In this document: positions 47,086-58,974 of the stretch, piece after piece
Layout: each line of letters starts with the position of its first letter
Numbering within the stretch: position 1 is the stretch's first letter
Origin: Daphnia carinata
Lineage: Eukaryota; Arthropoda; Branchiopoda; Diplostraca; Daphniidae
DNA: 64,000 nt
Assembly (NCBI RefSeq): GCF_022539665.2
Contig: NC_081336.1
Location: 992,001-1,056,000, forward strand
Direction of reading: 5' to 3'
Program-made: the position numbers and the translations under genes
The notes under the pieces: model-generated
Databases searched by the model: none
The model's input: the letters and a program-made list of their open reading frames with translations, nothing else
What the model was told of the DNA's origin: nothing

Positions 47086-48519
47086 TCAAAGTATTTTTGG
47101 CGAAAAGACGCATTTCCCTTTCGCGTCCCACCATTCGGTCACGTTGTGATACACTTTCGGTGGGATCAGCGTTCTGCTGTGGAGGGCGGCACACAGGTGA
47201 CAATAGCCCACATTTTGATGATCTGCACGGTTTAGTATCTTAAAATGCGGTTTCCACCAAAAGTATTGATTGTACAACGTATCGTTTTTATCGAGCAACA
47301 TCATGTAATCGGCCAGTTGTTTAACATTTTCAAATTCAGCCGCGTTGATAAACGAATGCCTTGGAGCAATCTTCTCGTGATGGCCGTGCAGGCCGTAAAC
47401 GATTGGAATTACCTGGTGATGTAATGTGTTAAGAAACCTGAAGTAAAATGTGCTTTATAGTAATCTATCACAAGGACGTAATGATATTCGAATTATACTT
47501 TTCAGTGACGTAGTCGGAGCACAAAGAATTCTCCAGCGCCATGTAGAACTTGTACTTTTTGGTGGCGAGATCTCTACAATAAAATTCATCGGTCCTTGGA
47601 CAGGACATGTTTCCACATTTGCCATACACGTCGACGTTCACGTACTTTTGGAGCTCCTTGACCAGCTCATTTCTACCGCTTACTGTGTTGCAATTGGATA
47701 CCAACCAAGCGGCCATTTTCGTCTTGCTCCGAAGTAACCGTAAGGCATCACTACGTCCGAATCCCATCGATAAGTCATTGTCCAGTTGAAGAAATCCGCC
47801 ATTAGGGCAGTCTTGAAAGGCAGATAAGTACGCCACGAAGGGGTATCTCTATTCCAGAAAATGTAAAATTGGTGCGATGATCTTTGCTTCGGTAAATCCC
47901 GCGTAGTCCAGTTGCCGTAGTGGAAGACTACGGCGTCTGCGTTATGGACGTCAGAGCGTTCGGTGGTTAGTTCGCATTGCCACACGGGGCATCCTACTTT
48001 ACGTAATTTGTCACGACCAGGTCCAATGCGGAAATCATTCCCAGGCTGATACTATACAAAACAAACAAACAAAAAAAAAACAAACAAAAAAAAAAAAACA
48101 ATACATACTTGCTCCTTACAAGAAATCGTCTTATTCAATATGTTTTCAAAATTTTAACTTACGTAAGCGCTATTCCAGAGCACTATTTTCTTAAACGGTG
48201 GGTTTCTTGGTTTAACGCTTTCACGCAAATATTCGTCCATCAATTCGTAACGCTCTCGTGTCTCCTTCATCAACAACGATTCTTGCATCGGCTGTTTAAT
48301 TTCTATTTCATTACGTGAAGGCATTTCGTTTTTCATGGAGGTTGGGTACAGCAACGATTGTTGATAGAAGAGCCAAATCACTAACCCTAAACATGTCGAT
48401 AATAAGTAAGCACTTTTGTAACATTTAACGTTAAATAACGTCCATCTTTGGAAGTACTGAAACGTGCACAGTTTTACGTCACGATCACACAGTCGCCAAG
48501 GTGAAGTTGTTGCCTCCAT
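47086..48519 (-). pseudogene. GT10 alpha-1,3-fucosyltransferase copy A, frameshifted by an 88-bp deletion
   Basis: Exons 48519-48163, 48051-47499 and 47437-47086. Exon 1 encodes a cytoplasmic tail and the anchor SAYLLSTCLGLVIWLFY. Exon 2 begins with YQPGNDFRIGPGRDKL and CPVWQCELTTERSD. After DSDVVMPYGY the frame breaks: relative to copy B, 88 bp are missing and the next eight bases join directly to the codons for KTKMAAW. The rest of exon 2 and exon 3 are intact in the shifted frame (NGT-like ENSLCSDYVTEK, HHEKIAPRHSFINAA, YFWWKPHF). Exon lengths total 1262, exactly 88 less than copy B. The family transfers GDP-fucose to N-glycans in the Golgi; this copy lacks part of the fold and should be inactive unless the assembly is wrong. 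Confidence 0.8.
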
Positions 48520-49832
48520 CGCTACTCTGCAACACTGAATGTTAGGTACGACGTTCGGGGTTGAAACGTTTTTTGCCCGGCTTGTCCTTTTTGGGAAAAC
48601 CAGTTTTTCGTCAAAGCAACTATGTGAATCTTGTTTATCTATTCAATAATGTTTGCTTACTTTTTGTTTTGTTTTTTTGCTAGTCTTTCTTGAATAAAAC
48701 ATGTAGTTTATACGCCCAACAGAAAGATCAATGACCGGGAAATTAATCAAACAATTTTATAAAAGGTGAATAAGAAATTAATATTTTGTTTCTGTGATGT
48801 TATTTCACAACATGTTTTTGCGTTATTGACCAAATAGAATGGGCTAAATTGCTTTCAAAACATTTCAGCCTTCAACGAAGGTCGTCAATTGTTGAGGTTT
48901 ACGTGCGATTAAAATCCGTGTTAATTTGTGGGTATTTTCGTTGGCAGATAATTCAGAAAATTTTGATACCATACGGCCTCCGGTGATGGTAGACACGGAG
49001 TTTTTTTTTTCGATGATGTAATCAGGACATTGAAATTGGAATTGGCTACTACTTGATCGCTACTCTTACTTACCTCGCCGTAACTTAGGTATTACATAAT
49101 TAGGAATTCACCCGAGGAAAAGTTTTCGACCGAGTCATTAAAAATGTGCACCCATCCCTTATGGAGTGTATAACCTTGTGGGATAATAGGTGTAAGGGGG
49201 TAGGGTAAGCAACAGTTGCAAGGACGCTAGTATAAATTGGGGGCACGTTCCTTGTTGGGTCATTACGTTTCTGCACGTTGTCCAGACTGTTACGAAGTAG
49301 GGTGATGCAGCAGATCTTCGAATTCAAAGTAAGTTAGGAATCCTCTATTTTTTATTATTACATTTTTGACGATTATCTTGTTTTAATTAGTTTTCTCGTT
49401 CTCGTTGCGGTGTTTGCCTGCGCTTTCGCGTTCGCACTGTAGCTGTTACGGGATAAAAGGTAAAGTAGGAACTGTTATTTAGCTTCTGTGCTGGTTACTG
49501 ACAGGCCAAAGTCCAAAGCGGGTCGCATCGTTATTTCAGATTCGCAAGGCGATGTTTCTTACCACCGGATGCATTTCTTCCGGCCGGAGTTTGTGCGTCA
49601 CTGATTGGAGGCACGTCTCAGGGATAGCTCTTGTCATCCCGTTGAGTATCATGTTCCTGTACTTTGCAAAGAATACGTCGTTTGTTTGTGTATCAAACGG
49701 CCAGTGATTTGATCTGAATTGGCCGTGTCGTTCTTGGATGTAATTCCGCCCAGTTTTCTCAGTGCACAAACATAAAATATGGTGAGTTGCAATGATACAG
49801 TTAAATATTGATTCGGCATAGATGTTATTCTT
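48520..49832. other. spacer between fucosyltransferase copies A and B
   Basis: Contains the shared 5'-flank module (about 48540-48790) and one copy of the triplicated element (about 49110-49335). The stretch 49500-49760 resembles 46800-47060, so 3' flanks were duplicated too. No separate gene is supported. Confidence 0.5.
49110..49335 (+). repeat. triplicated non-coding element, copy 1
   Basis: Starts near TTCACCCGAGG, includes a GGGTAGGGTAAGCAA-like block and TTTCTGCACG, and ends at AATTCAAAGTAAGT, which reads as a plus-strand splice donor. Related to 53695-53950 and 58975-59225, and the most diverged of the three. Confidence 0.5.
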
Positions 49833-51405
49833 TCAAATTATTTGTGGCGTGAGGACACATTTCGCTTTCGCGGCCCACCATTCGGTCATGTTGTGGTACA
49901 CTTTCGGTGGGATTAGAGTTCTGTTGTGGAGGGCGGCGCACAGGTGACAATAGCCCACATTTTGATGATCTGCACGGTTTAGTATCTTAAAATGCGGTTT
50001 CCACCAAAAGTATTGATTGTACAACGTATCGTTTTTATCGAGCAACATCATATAATTGGCCAATTGTTTAACATTTTCGAATTTAGCCGCGTTGATGAAC
50101 GAATGCCTTGGAGCGATTTTCTCGTGATTGTCGTGAAGGCCGAAAACGATGGGAATCACGCGGTGATGCAGTGTGTTGAAAAACCTTTACAGAAAACAAC
50201 CTTTACAGTAATTTGTCACGAGAACATAATGATGTTAAAATAATACTTTTCAGTGACGTAGTCGGTGCTCAAAGTGTTCTCCAGTGACATGTAGAACTTG
50301 TACTGTCTCGTAGCGAGGTCTCTACAATGAAATTCATCAGTCCTCGGGCAGGGCATGTTTCCACAATTGCCGTACACGTCGACGTCAACGTACTTTTGCA
50401 GCTCTTTGACAAGCTCCCATCTACCGGCTACCGTTCTGCAATTGGATACCAACCAAGCGGCCATTTTCGTCTTGCCATCTGCGTAATTGACAGATTCTGT
50501 TGGCTTGGATAAATAAAGCTGCATCTGAGCGTCGCTAGGATGCAGGGGAACGTGCCCAATGGGTTTTATGTAACCGTAAGGCATCACTACGTCTGAGTCC
50601 CATCGATAGGTCATTGTCCAGTTGAAGAAATCCGCCATTAGGTCCGTTTTAAATGGGAGATGAGGTTGCCATTTAGGAGCTTCTCTGTTCCAGAAAATGT
50701 AAAATTGGTGCTGTGATCTTTGCTCCGGTAAATCCTTCGTAGTCCAGTTGCCGTAGTGGAAGACAACGGCGTCAGCGTTGTGGACGTCAGTGCGTTCGGT
50801 GGTCAGCTCGCATTGCCACACAGGACATCCTACTTTAATTAGTTTATCGCGACCAGGCCCAATCCGAAAGTCATTGCCAGGCTGGAACTATACGAATCAA
50901 CGTTTCAATTAGTGCGTTTATAGTAACACGTAATATAATTTTCATACGTTGTACATAATACGGTACAGTGCTAATCTGAAAAAAAATATTTATTTACTCT
51001 TTTACAAGAAATCAGCATTATAAATGAATTTTTAAAATTTTTACTTACGATAGCGCTGTTCCAGAGCACTATTTTCTTAAAAGTTGGTTTCTTTGGTTTA
51101 ACGCTTTCACTCAAATATTCGTCCATCAATTCGTAACGATCTCGAATCCCCTTCATCAACAGTAAATCTTGCATAGGCTCTACAATTTCTATTTCATTCC
51201 TTGAAGGTCTTTCGTTTTGAGTGGCGCTTGCATGCAGCAACGATTCTTGTTAGAGGAGCCAAATCATTAAACCCAAACATGTCGATAGCAAATAAGCGCT
51301 TTTGTAACGTTTAACGTTAAATAACGTCCATCTTCGGAAGTACTGAAACGGGCACGATTTTACGTCACGTTCACACAACCGCCGAGGACAAGTTGTCGCC
51401 TCCAT
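49833..51405 (-). pseudogene. GT10 fucosyltransferase copy B with nonsense codon in exon 1
   Basis: Exons 51405-51049, 50887-50247 and 50184-49833; total 1350. Codon 52 is TAA (51250-51252) where copy A has TAT, just after the membrane anchor CLGLMIWLL. All else is open. Exon 2 carries NDFRIGPGRDKL, FFNWTMTYRWDSD, KTKMAAWLVSNC and ENTLSTDYVTEK; exon 3 carries HDNHEKIAPRHSFINAA, YFWWKPHFKI and CHLCAALH. Translation from a downstream Met would give a protein without its Golgi anchor. It may be a recent pseudogene, a polymorphic null or a base error. The catalytic motifs themselves are preserved. Confidence 0.7.
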
Positions 51406-51873
51406 TGCTACACTGCAACACTGAATGTTAGGTACGACGTGCGTTGTTGAAACGTCTATTGTCTCGCTAGTCTTGTTTTGGCATAACCAGTTTTCCGAAG
51501 CAACTTTGAGAAACTTGTTTATCTAGTCAGGTTATTTACTTAGAGTTATTATTTTCTTTATTCGCTAGTGTTTCGCTTTTCTAACTTGATACGCTCAACA
51601 GCAATATTTGTCATTGAAGTCGAGATCAACGTCCGAGAAACTGATCAAACTATTTTATAAAAGGTAAAGTAAAAATCGTTGTGTGACATCTGTGCTGCTA
51701 TTTCATGAAATGTTTCTACATGATTGGACACGTGCAATAGGCTGGATTTCTTTAAAACCAGGTGCGGAATTCCTTTCAGCTGAGATCGGCAGTTTCTAAG
51801 GTATGTGTATGTATTAAGCTCTTTTAATTTGCAAGTGTTTTCGTTGACAGGATGATCAAGATCCATTTTAATA

Positions 51874-53197
51874 TCAAACGATCTTTGGTGATGTCACACA
51901 TGGAACACTTTTTTCCCACCAGCCAGTCATGTCGTGATAGATTTTTGAAGGTAAACTTTTATCGTGAAGAGCAGCACATAAACGACACATACCTGTGTTC
52001 GCTTCATTACTCATCACTTTAAAATGAGGCTTCCACCAAAAATATTCATTGTACAACGTGTCGTTTTTGTCGAGTGAAATCAAGTAATCCGCCAATTTTT
52101 TCACGTTTTCAAATTTGGCCGCGTTGATGAACGAATGCGTTGGCGCTATTTTTTCGTGACTGTCGTGAACGCCGTAGACGATGGGCAGGATCGTACGATT
52201 CATCATCACGAAGAACCTGTAAAAATCAATAGCCAATTGAATGTATTAATCGGTATTGTCTAATGAGCATCGTATCTCTTTACTTTTCCGTGATGTAATC
52301 AGGGCATAAAGAATTCTCTAGCGACATGAAAAACTTGTAATCTTTGGCCGCCATATCACGGCATTCTTCATCAGACGTTGTGGGGCATTTCATCGTTCCA
52401 CATTTACCGTACACGTCGACATCGATGTGCTTCTGAAGTTCCTTGACAAATTCGTTCCTGCTGCTTTTCGAATTGCAGTTTGACACAAACCAGGCTGCCA
52501 TTTTCGTTTTACCCTTTGCATAATTAACCGTTTTATTTGAATTAGTTAAATGAAACTTCACCTGATCTTCATCGAAATGAAGCGGGACTTTCCCGATGGG
52601 TTTAATGTTGGCATAAGTTGCGACCATGTCCGAGTCCCATCGATAAGTCATCGTCCAATTGAAAAATTCCCCTGCTTGATCCGCGTGTGCGTATTCACGC
52701 CAAACTGGAGATTCCATGCTCCAGAAAACGTAGCGTTGATGAGGTAATCGTTTTTCCGGCAAATCATTTTTTGTCCAGCTACGAAGGTGGAAAAGTACAG
52801 CATCACTAGTGTGCGCATCTGTTCGATTATCTGTAGTCTCGCACTGCCACACCGGACATCCGTGTTTCCGCAAGGCTTCACGTCCAAATCCGACGCCATA
52901 TTCTTTATTTCCATACGCCTAAATTTTACATTGAAATCACATTAAAGTAAATGATAAATTATTGCTTACCTCATTCCAAAACACGATCCGTTTGAACGGC
53001 GGATTTTCTTCTACAAGAGTTTCAGCCATGTATTTGTCCAACAGTTGATACCGTTCCGCGGTGGTAAGTTCTTTAGTGGTTGGATGCTGTGGGAATTCAA
53101 TCACGGATTTTGTTGATTGCTGCAAATAGAATTGCCAAACAAAGAACGAAAAACCCATAACAATTAAAAAGGCGATCTTTCTTTTTCCTTTCAACAT
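51874..53197 (-). CDS. GT10 alpha-1,3-fucosyltransferase copy C (401 aa), apparently intact
   Basis: Exons 53197-52970, 52918-52284 and 52216-51874; total 1206. The short type starts MLKGKRKIAFLIVMGFSFFV, a compact cytoplasmic tail and type II Golgi anchor. A stem follows, then the catalytic domain: CPVWQCETTDNRTD, RYVFWSMES, FFNWTMTYRWDSD, KTKMAAWFVSNC, DVYGKCGTMKCP, FFMSLENSLCPDYITEK, ILPIVYGVHDSHEKIAP and YFWWKPHFKV. These are GT10 signatures, with a Cys-bearing C-terminal part (CRLCAALH) as in arthropod FucTA-type enzymes. Expected reaction: transfer of fucose in alpha-1,3 linkage to GlcNAc of N-glycans or antennae; the acceptor cannot be told. The frame is open upstream to an in-frame Met at 53317, so a longer N-terminus is possible. 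Nearly identical to broken copy E. Confidence 0.85.
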
Positions 53198-53694
53198 GTT
53201 CGTCGCTTTCCCGTGAACTCGATCGTCAGTTGACGCGCTCTCAAATAGGAACAGGAACAGAGCAGCTGCGAGACTAAAACTGAGAACGAAAATTCCGACC
53301 GATAAAATAAAATGCAAGAAAAAAAGGTTTGTCGCATGGTAGAACGATAGGTTTTCAAATGGGAGGGAGAATAAAATTCACATTTGTTTCGTTACACCCC
53401 AATCTCCTGCCACTACAGTTCCCACTTATCATTATAATCGCCGCGACGCGTCCAGATGTTTGCCATACGTGAAAATACAAGTGTGGCCTAATGCCATAAG
53501 CGTTAAAAAATATATACAGTTTACTATCGTTCTCTGAAAATAAATTAGGATTTTTTATATTATTTTGGAATTTTACCTTCCTGCCGAATGTTATTACGTT
53601 AAATCGGGTTATCGATGGAAACACCCTAACTTAGTTTGTGTTTCTCTGCCAGCTTCAGCATTGCATTAAGGGCTGACTAGGTAAGGTATTTACA

Positions 53695-53950
53695 AAATCA
53701 CCCGAGGCTAAAGGTGATTTTTTTACGCAAAGTCATGAAATATGTTGTTTTGCACCCTTCCCTCATTCACTGCAGTTTTGGTGAGATAATATTTCTAATG
53801 GGAAGGGTAAGCAAAAGGTGAACGGACGTTTTTGTCAATGCAGTCCACGCATCATGATGTCATTACCTTTCTGCACCTCGTGCAGGCTGTTTCGCAATAC
53901 AGCGGTGCAGCAAATCTCCTAATTCAAAGTAAGTTTGCATTTCTTAATAT
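53695..53950 (+). repeat. triplicated non-coding element, copy 2
   Basis: Contains ATCACC-CGAGGCTAAA-GGTGAT (a short hairpin), GGGAAGGGTAAGCAAAAGGTG and CTGCACCTCGTGCAGG (a second hairpin), and ends AATTCAAAGTAAGT. See 49110 and 58975. Confidence 0.55.
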
Positions 53951-54142
53951 GGGCTTTCTAAAGATGTGAATTGCTTAAAAATGAGTTAGCACAAAGCCCC
54001 GTGTTCGAATTAAGTTGGAACTCCAACTTGAACGGTAATCGATGGTGCACAACAAAAGGAATTTTTCTCGTGAAGCTCATCGCACCTGATGACTTGAATG
54101 AAGTGGAAAATGCTAGGAGGTAACATGGTAGATTTTATTCTG

Positions 54143-55713
54143 TTAAACAATCCGCGGTGAAGTGACGCATTTTCCTTTCGTGTCCCACCATTCGGTCAAG
54201 TTGTGATAGACTTTTGGTGGGATCAGCGTCTTCTTGTGCAGCGCAGCACACAGGTGACAGTAACCCAAATTTTGATCGTCTGCGCTATTACGTACGATAA
54301 AGTGTGGCTTCCACCAAAAGTATTGATTGTACAACGTGTCGTTTTTATCGAGCAACATCAGATAGTCAGCCAGTTGTTTCGTATTTTCAAATTTAGCCGC
54401 GTTGATAAACGAATGCCTTGGAGCGATTTTCTCGTGATTGCCGTGAAGACTGTAAACGACGGGGATGACTGGCAGCTGCATAATGTTGAAGAGCCTTAAA
54501 TCAAAGAAAAGTTAAACACGATTATCCCAAGAAATACGTTGGCAGTTTCGTACTTTTCAGTGACGTAGTCGAGACACAACGAATTCTCCAGTGACATGTA
54601 AAACTTGTAATTTTTCGCTACCATGTCTAAACACTGTTGTGCGTTCCTCTGTGGGCAGGAAAGGTTGCCACACTTGCCGTACACGTCGACGTCGATGTAC
54701 TTTTGAAGCCCTTTGACCAGCTCGTTTCTGCTGCTTTTCGCGTAACAGTTTGAGGCGAACCAAGCGGCCATTTTTGTTTTGCCCTCTCCATAATTAACCG
54801 ACCCTGTTGGATTGGATAAATGAAGCTTCAGCTGAGCGTCACTGGGATGAAGTGGAACGCGTCCAGTGGGTTGAACGTAACCGTACGGCATCACGACGTC
54901 TGAATCCCATCGAAAAGTCATCGTCCAGTTGAAGAAATGCGCCATTGGGTCCGTGTTCGACGAGTGAACATCACGCCACGCAGGTGATTCTCTGCTCCAG
55001 AAAATGTAGAATTGATGCGATGATCTTTGCGCCGGCAAATCTTTTTTACTCCAGTTGCCCAGGTGGAAGATGACAGCGTCTGCGAGCTGGACGTGAGTGC
55101 GATTGGTGGTCAGCTCGCATTGCCACACAGGACATCCTGTGTTGCGTAATTTATCACGACCAGGTCCAATACGGAAATCATTGCCAGGCGAAAACTATAC
55201 AAATCAACATTTCAGCTTACTACGATTACAGCAAAAAGCACCGCAATTTCTTAACGAAGTACATAACACGGTAAGGTGAAAATCTAAAAATATTTATGCT
55301 TAATCTTCACAGTGAATGATTTTAATTAACACATTTTTTTTTTTTTATTATTAACTTACACCAGCACTGTTCCAGAGTAATATCCTTTTAAAATCTGGAT
55401 TCGGTGGTTTAACGCTCTCACGCAAATATTCGTCCATCAGTTCGTAACGCTCACGAATCACGTTCGTTAACAACAATTGTTGCACTGACGCTGCCGTTTC
55501 GTTTTCACTTACAGCATTTTCGTTTTGATTGAAGGTTGGATGTAGGAACGTTCCTGGATAGAACAACCAAATCACTAGACCTAAACACATCAATAGCAAG
55601 TAAAAGCTTTTGTAACGTTTAACGTGAAATGTGTTCCATCTCTGGATGTGCTGAAACGGGCACAGTTTTATGCCACGTTCACACAGTCGCCAAGGAAAAG
55701 TTGTTGCCACCAT
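54143..55713 (-). CDS. GT10 alpha-1,3-fucosyltransferase copy D (448 aa), apparently intact
   Basis: Exons 55713-55360, 55194-54554 and 54494-54143; total 1347. The long type starts MVATTFPWRLCERGIKLCPF and has the anchor SFYLLLMCLGLVIWLFY, a stem with two N-glycosylation-like sites, and RERYELMDEYLRESVKP before the first intron. The catalytic part carries CPVWQCELTTNRTH, YIFWSRES, FFNWTMTFRWDSD, KTKMAAWFASNC, DVYGKCGNLSCP, ENSLCLDYVTEK, VIPVVYSLHGNHEKIAP, YFWWKPHF and CHLCAALH. It has the same length and intron positions as copies A and B but no lesion, so it is the functional representative of the long type. A possible AATAAA at 54133-54138 lies just after the stop. Role as for copy C; acceptor unknown. 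Confidence 0.86.
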
Positions 55714-56149
55714 CGCTGCTCTGCAACACCGAACGTCAGGTACGATGTTCGGGGTTGAAACGTCTGTTGTCCGGCTAGTCTTCTTTAGGCAAAACAGTTT
55801 TCCGTAGCAACCTTGAGAAACTTGTTTATCGAGGCAATTTTTCCTTCTTACACTTTCTTTTTTTTTTTTTTTTTGTTAGCTAGTCTCCCTTTTCTAGCTG
55901 GATGCGCCCAGCAGCAATATTTGTTATTGAAGTCAAGATCAACCACGGGGCAACTAATCAAACAATTTTTTAAAAGGGGAAGTAAAAATTTTGATTTTGC
56001 TTCTGGGCTGCTATTTTATTCCGTTTCTGCGGGATTGGACTGATATAATGGGATAGATTGTTTGAAAACCAAGTGCGGAATTCCCTTCACCTGAGATCGT
56101 CAGTTTCTGAGTTCTGTGTGCGAATGAAAGCTGTTTAAATTGTAAGTGT

Positions 56150-56736
56150 TTTCGTTGACAGGATGATCAAGATCCATTTTAATATCAAACGATCTTTGGT
56201 GATGTTACACATGGAGATTCCAAGCTCCTGAAACTACACAAATTAACGTTTCAGTTGACTACAATTACAGTAAAAAAGCACCGCAATTTCTTTACGTTGT
56301 ACGTAGCACGGTAAGGTGCAAATCTAAAAGTATGTATACTTAAATTCTAAACAAGAAATCATTTTAGTTAATTTATTATTTTATTTAACTTACACCAGTG
56401 CTGTTCCAAAGTACTACCGTTTTAAATGGTGGGTTTGTTGGCGTAACGTTATCACGCAAGTATTCGTCCATCGGTTCGTAGCGCTCACGAATCACGTTCG
56501 TTAACAATTGTTGTCCTGACTCTTTCGTTTCATTTTCAATTGCAGCATTTTCGTTTCGGTTGAAGTTTGGATGTGGCAACGATCCTCGATAGAACAACTA
56601 AACCTAAACACATCGATAACAAGTAAGAACTTTTGCAATGTTTCACGTTAAATATGTTCCATTTTCGGATGTGTTGAAACGGCCACAATCTTATGTCGCG
56701 TTCACAGAGTCTCCAAGGTAAACTTGTTGGCTCCAT
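56150..56736 (-). pseudogene. fucosyltransferase fusion scar: long-type exon 1 plus short-type 3' end
   Basis: Exon 1 (56736-56394) is like that of copy D (MEPTSLPWRLCERDIRLWPF) but lacks eight bases inside the membrane anchor, so the frame shifts. A donor and an intron like copy D's follow. At the expected exon 2 start the sequence switches to the last bases and 3' flank of a copy C/E-type gene (56150-56215, matching 51850-51905). Exons 2 and 3 are absent. This fits a deletion or unequal crossover between neighbouring copies. Confidence 0.75.
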
Positions 56737-57163
56737 TGCCACTTCACAACAGAGAACGTTCGGTACAACGTTCGGTACCCAACGTCTTTTGCCCGGCTTG
56801 TCTTTATTTGGGAGCCAGTTTTTCGTTTTTTCAGAGCAACGTTCAGAAACTTGTTTTCTTTGACAACTTTTGCTTGTTTATTTTTGTTATCTAGCCTGCA
56901 GTAGTAAGAGTCATCTTTAAAGTCAAGATCAACGACCGGGTAATTAATTCTACAAAAGATAAAGTTAGGATTGTTATTTTGCTTCTGTGATGTTATTTCA
57001 TGACATGTTTCTGAGTAATTGGACGGATAGAAAGGGTAAAATTTCTTCAAGAACAAGTACCAAATTGCTTTCAAATGAAACCGACTGCTTCTAAGGTGTA
57101 TGTGGGAATGAAAGTTGTATTAATCTGTAAGTGTTAACAGAATGATCAAGAACCATTTTAATA

Positions 57164-58490
57164 TCAGACGATCTTTGGTGATGTCACACATGGAACACTT
57201 TTTTCCCACCAGCCAGTCATGTCGTGGTAGATTTTTGGGGGTAAACTTTTATCGTGAAGGGCAGCACATAAGCGACACATACCTGTGTTCGCTTCATTAT
57301 TCGTCACTTTAAAATGAGGCTTCCACCAAAAATATTCATTGTACAACGTGTCGTTTTTGTCGAGTGAAATCAAGTAGTCGGCCAATTTTTTCACGTTTTC
57401 AAATTTGGCCGCGTTGATGAACGAATGCGTTGGCGCTATTTTTTCGTGACTGTCGTGAACGCCGTAGACGATGGGCAGGATCGTACGATTCATCATCATG
57501 AAGAATCTAGAAAAATCAACAGCAAATTGAACGGATTAATCGATACCAGTTGACAAGCTTCGTATGTCTATACTTTTCCGTGATGTAATCAGGGCATAAA
57601 GAATTCTCTAGCGACATGAAAAACTTGTAATCTTTGGCCGCCATATCACGGCATTCTTCATCAGACGTTGTGGGGCATTTCATCGTTCCACATTTACCGT
57701 ACACGTCGACATCGATGTGGTTCTGAAGTTCCTTGACAAATTCGTTTCTGCTGCTTTTTGGAGAGCAATTTGACACAAACCAGGCTGCCTTTTTCGTTTT
57801 ACCCTTTGCATAATTAACCGTTTTATTTAAATTAGTTAAGTAAAACTTCATCTGATCTTCATCGGAATGAAGCGGGACTTTCCCGATGGGTTTAATGTTG
57901 CCATAAGTGACGACCATGTCCGAATCCCATCGATACGTCATCGTCCAATTAAAAAATTCTCCTGCTTGATCCGCGTGTGCGTATTCATGCCAAGCTGCAG
58001 ATTCGATGCTTCAGAAAACGTAGCGTTGATTAGGCAATCGTTTTTCCGGCAAATCATTTTTCGTCCAACTGCGAAGGTGAAAAACTACAGCATCACTAGT
58101 GTGTACATCTGTTCGATTATCGGTAGTCTCGCACTGCCAGATCGGACACCCGTGTTTCCGCAAAGCATCACGCCCAATTCCGACGCCATAGTCTTTCTTC
58201 CCGAAAACCTAAATATCATATACTAACAACCATTCGAAGCAATTGAAAATGAAATGGCTTACATCATTCCAAAACACGATTCGTTTGAAAGACGGATTTT
58301 CTTCTACAAGAGTTTCAGCCATGTATTTGTCCAACAGTTGATACCGTTCCGTGATGGTAGGTTCTTCAGTGGATGGATACTGTGCGAATTCGATCACTAC
58401 TTTTGTTGATTCCTGCAAATAAAATTGCCAAACGAATAACGAAAAACCCATAAAAATTAAAATGGCGATATTTCGTTTTGCTTTCAACAT
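57164..58490 (-). pseudogene. GT10 fucosyltransferase copy E, nonsense codon in exon 2
   Basis: Exons 58490-58263, 58208-57574 and 57506-57164; total 1206, exon sizes identical to copy C. Start MLKAKRNIAILIFMGFSLFV. Codon 142 is TGA (58011-58013) where copy C has TGG, in the RYVFW motif. The remainder is open and conserved (EFFNWTMTYRWDSD, ENSLCPDYITEK, HDSHEKIAP). Some conserved positions have also changed (KTKKAAW instead of KTKMAAW; CPIWQC instead of CPVWQC), which suggests relaxed constraint. Probably a young pseudogene of copy C. Confidence 0.78.
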
Positions 58491-58974
58491 GTTCGTCGCT
58501 TTCCCCTGAAGTCGATCGTCAGTTGACGCACTCTCAGATATGAACAGGAACAGAACAGTTACGAGACTAAAACTGAGAACGAAAATTCCGACCTAAAAAA
58601 TAAAATACCAGGAAAAAAAGTTTGTCGCATGGCAGAACGATGGGTTTTCAAATAGGAGGGGGATTGAAATTCACGTACGTTTCGTTCGACCTCTCACCAT
58701 TTTTCGCATTTATCACTACAATCGCCGCGACGCGTCCAGGTGTTTGCCATACGTGAAAATACAAGTGGCCTAATGCCTAAGCGTTAAAAAATATATACAG
58801 TTTACTATCGTTCTCTGAAAATAAATTAGGATTTTTTATATTATTTTGGAATTTTACCTTCCTGCCGAATGTTCTTACGTTAAATCGGGTTATCGATGGA
58901 AACACCATCACTTAGTTTCAGTTTCTCTGATAGCTTGAGAATTGCATTAACGGCTGACTAGGTAAGGTATCTAC

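Noticed and set aside
49536..49769. 77-codon minus-strand frame between fucosyltransferase copies
   Set aside because: Related to the duplicated non-coding 3' flank near 46800-47060, where the frame is not kept.
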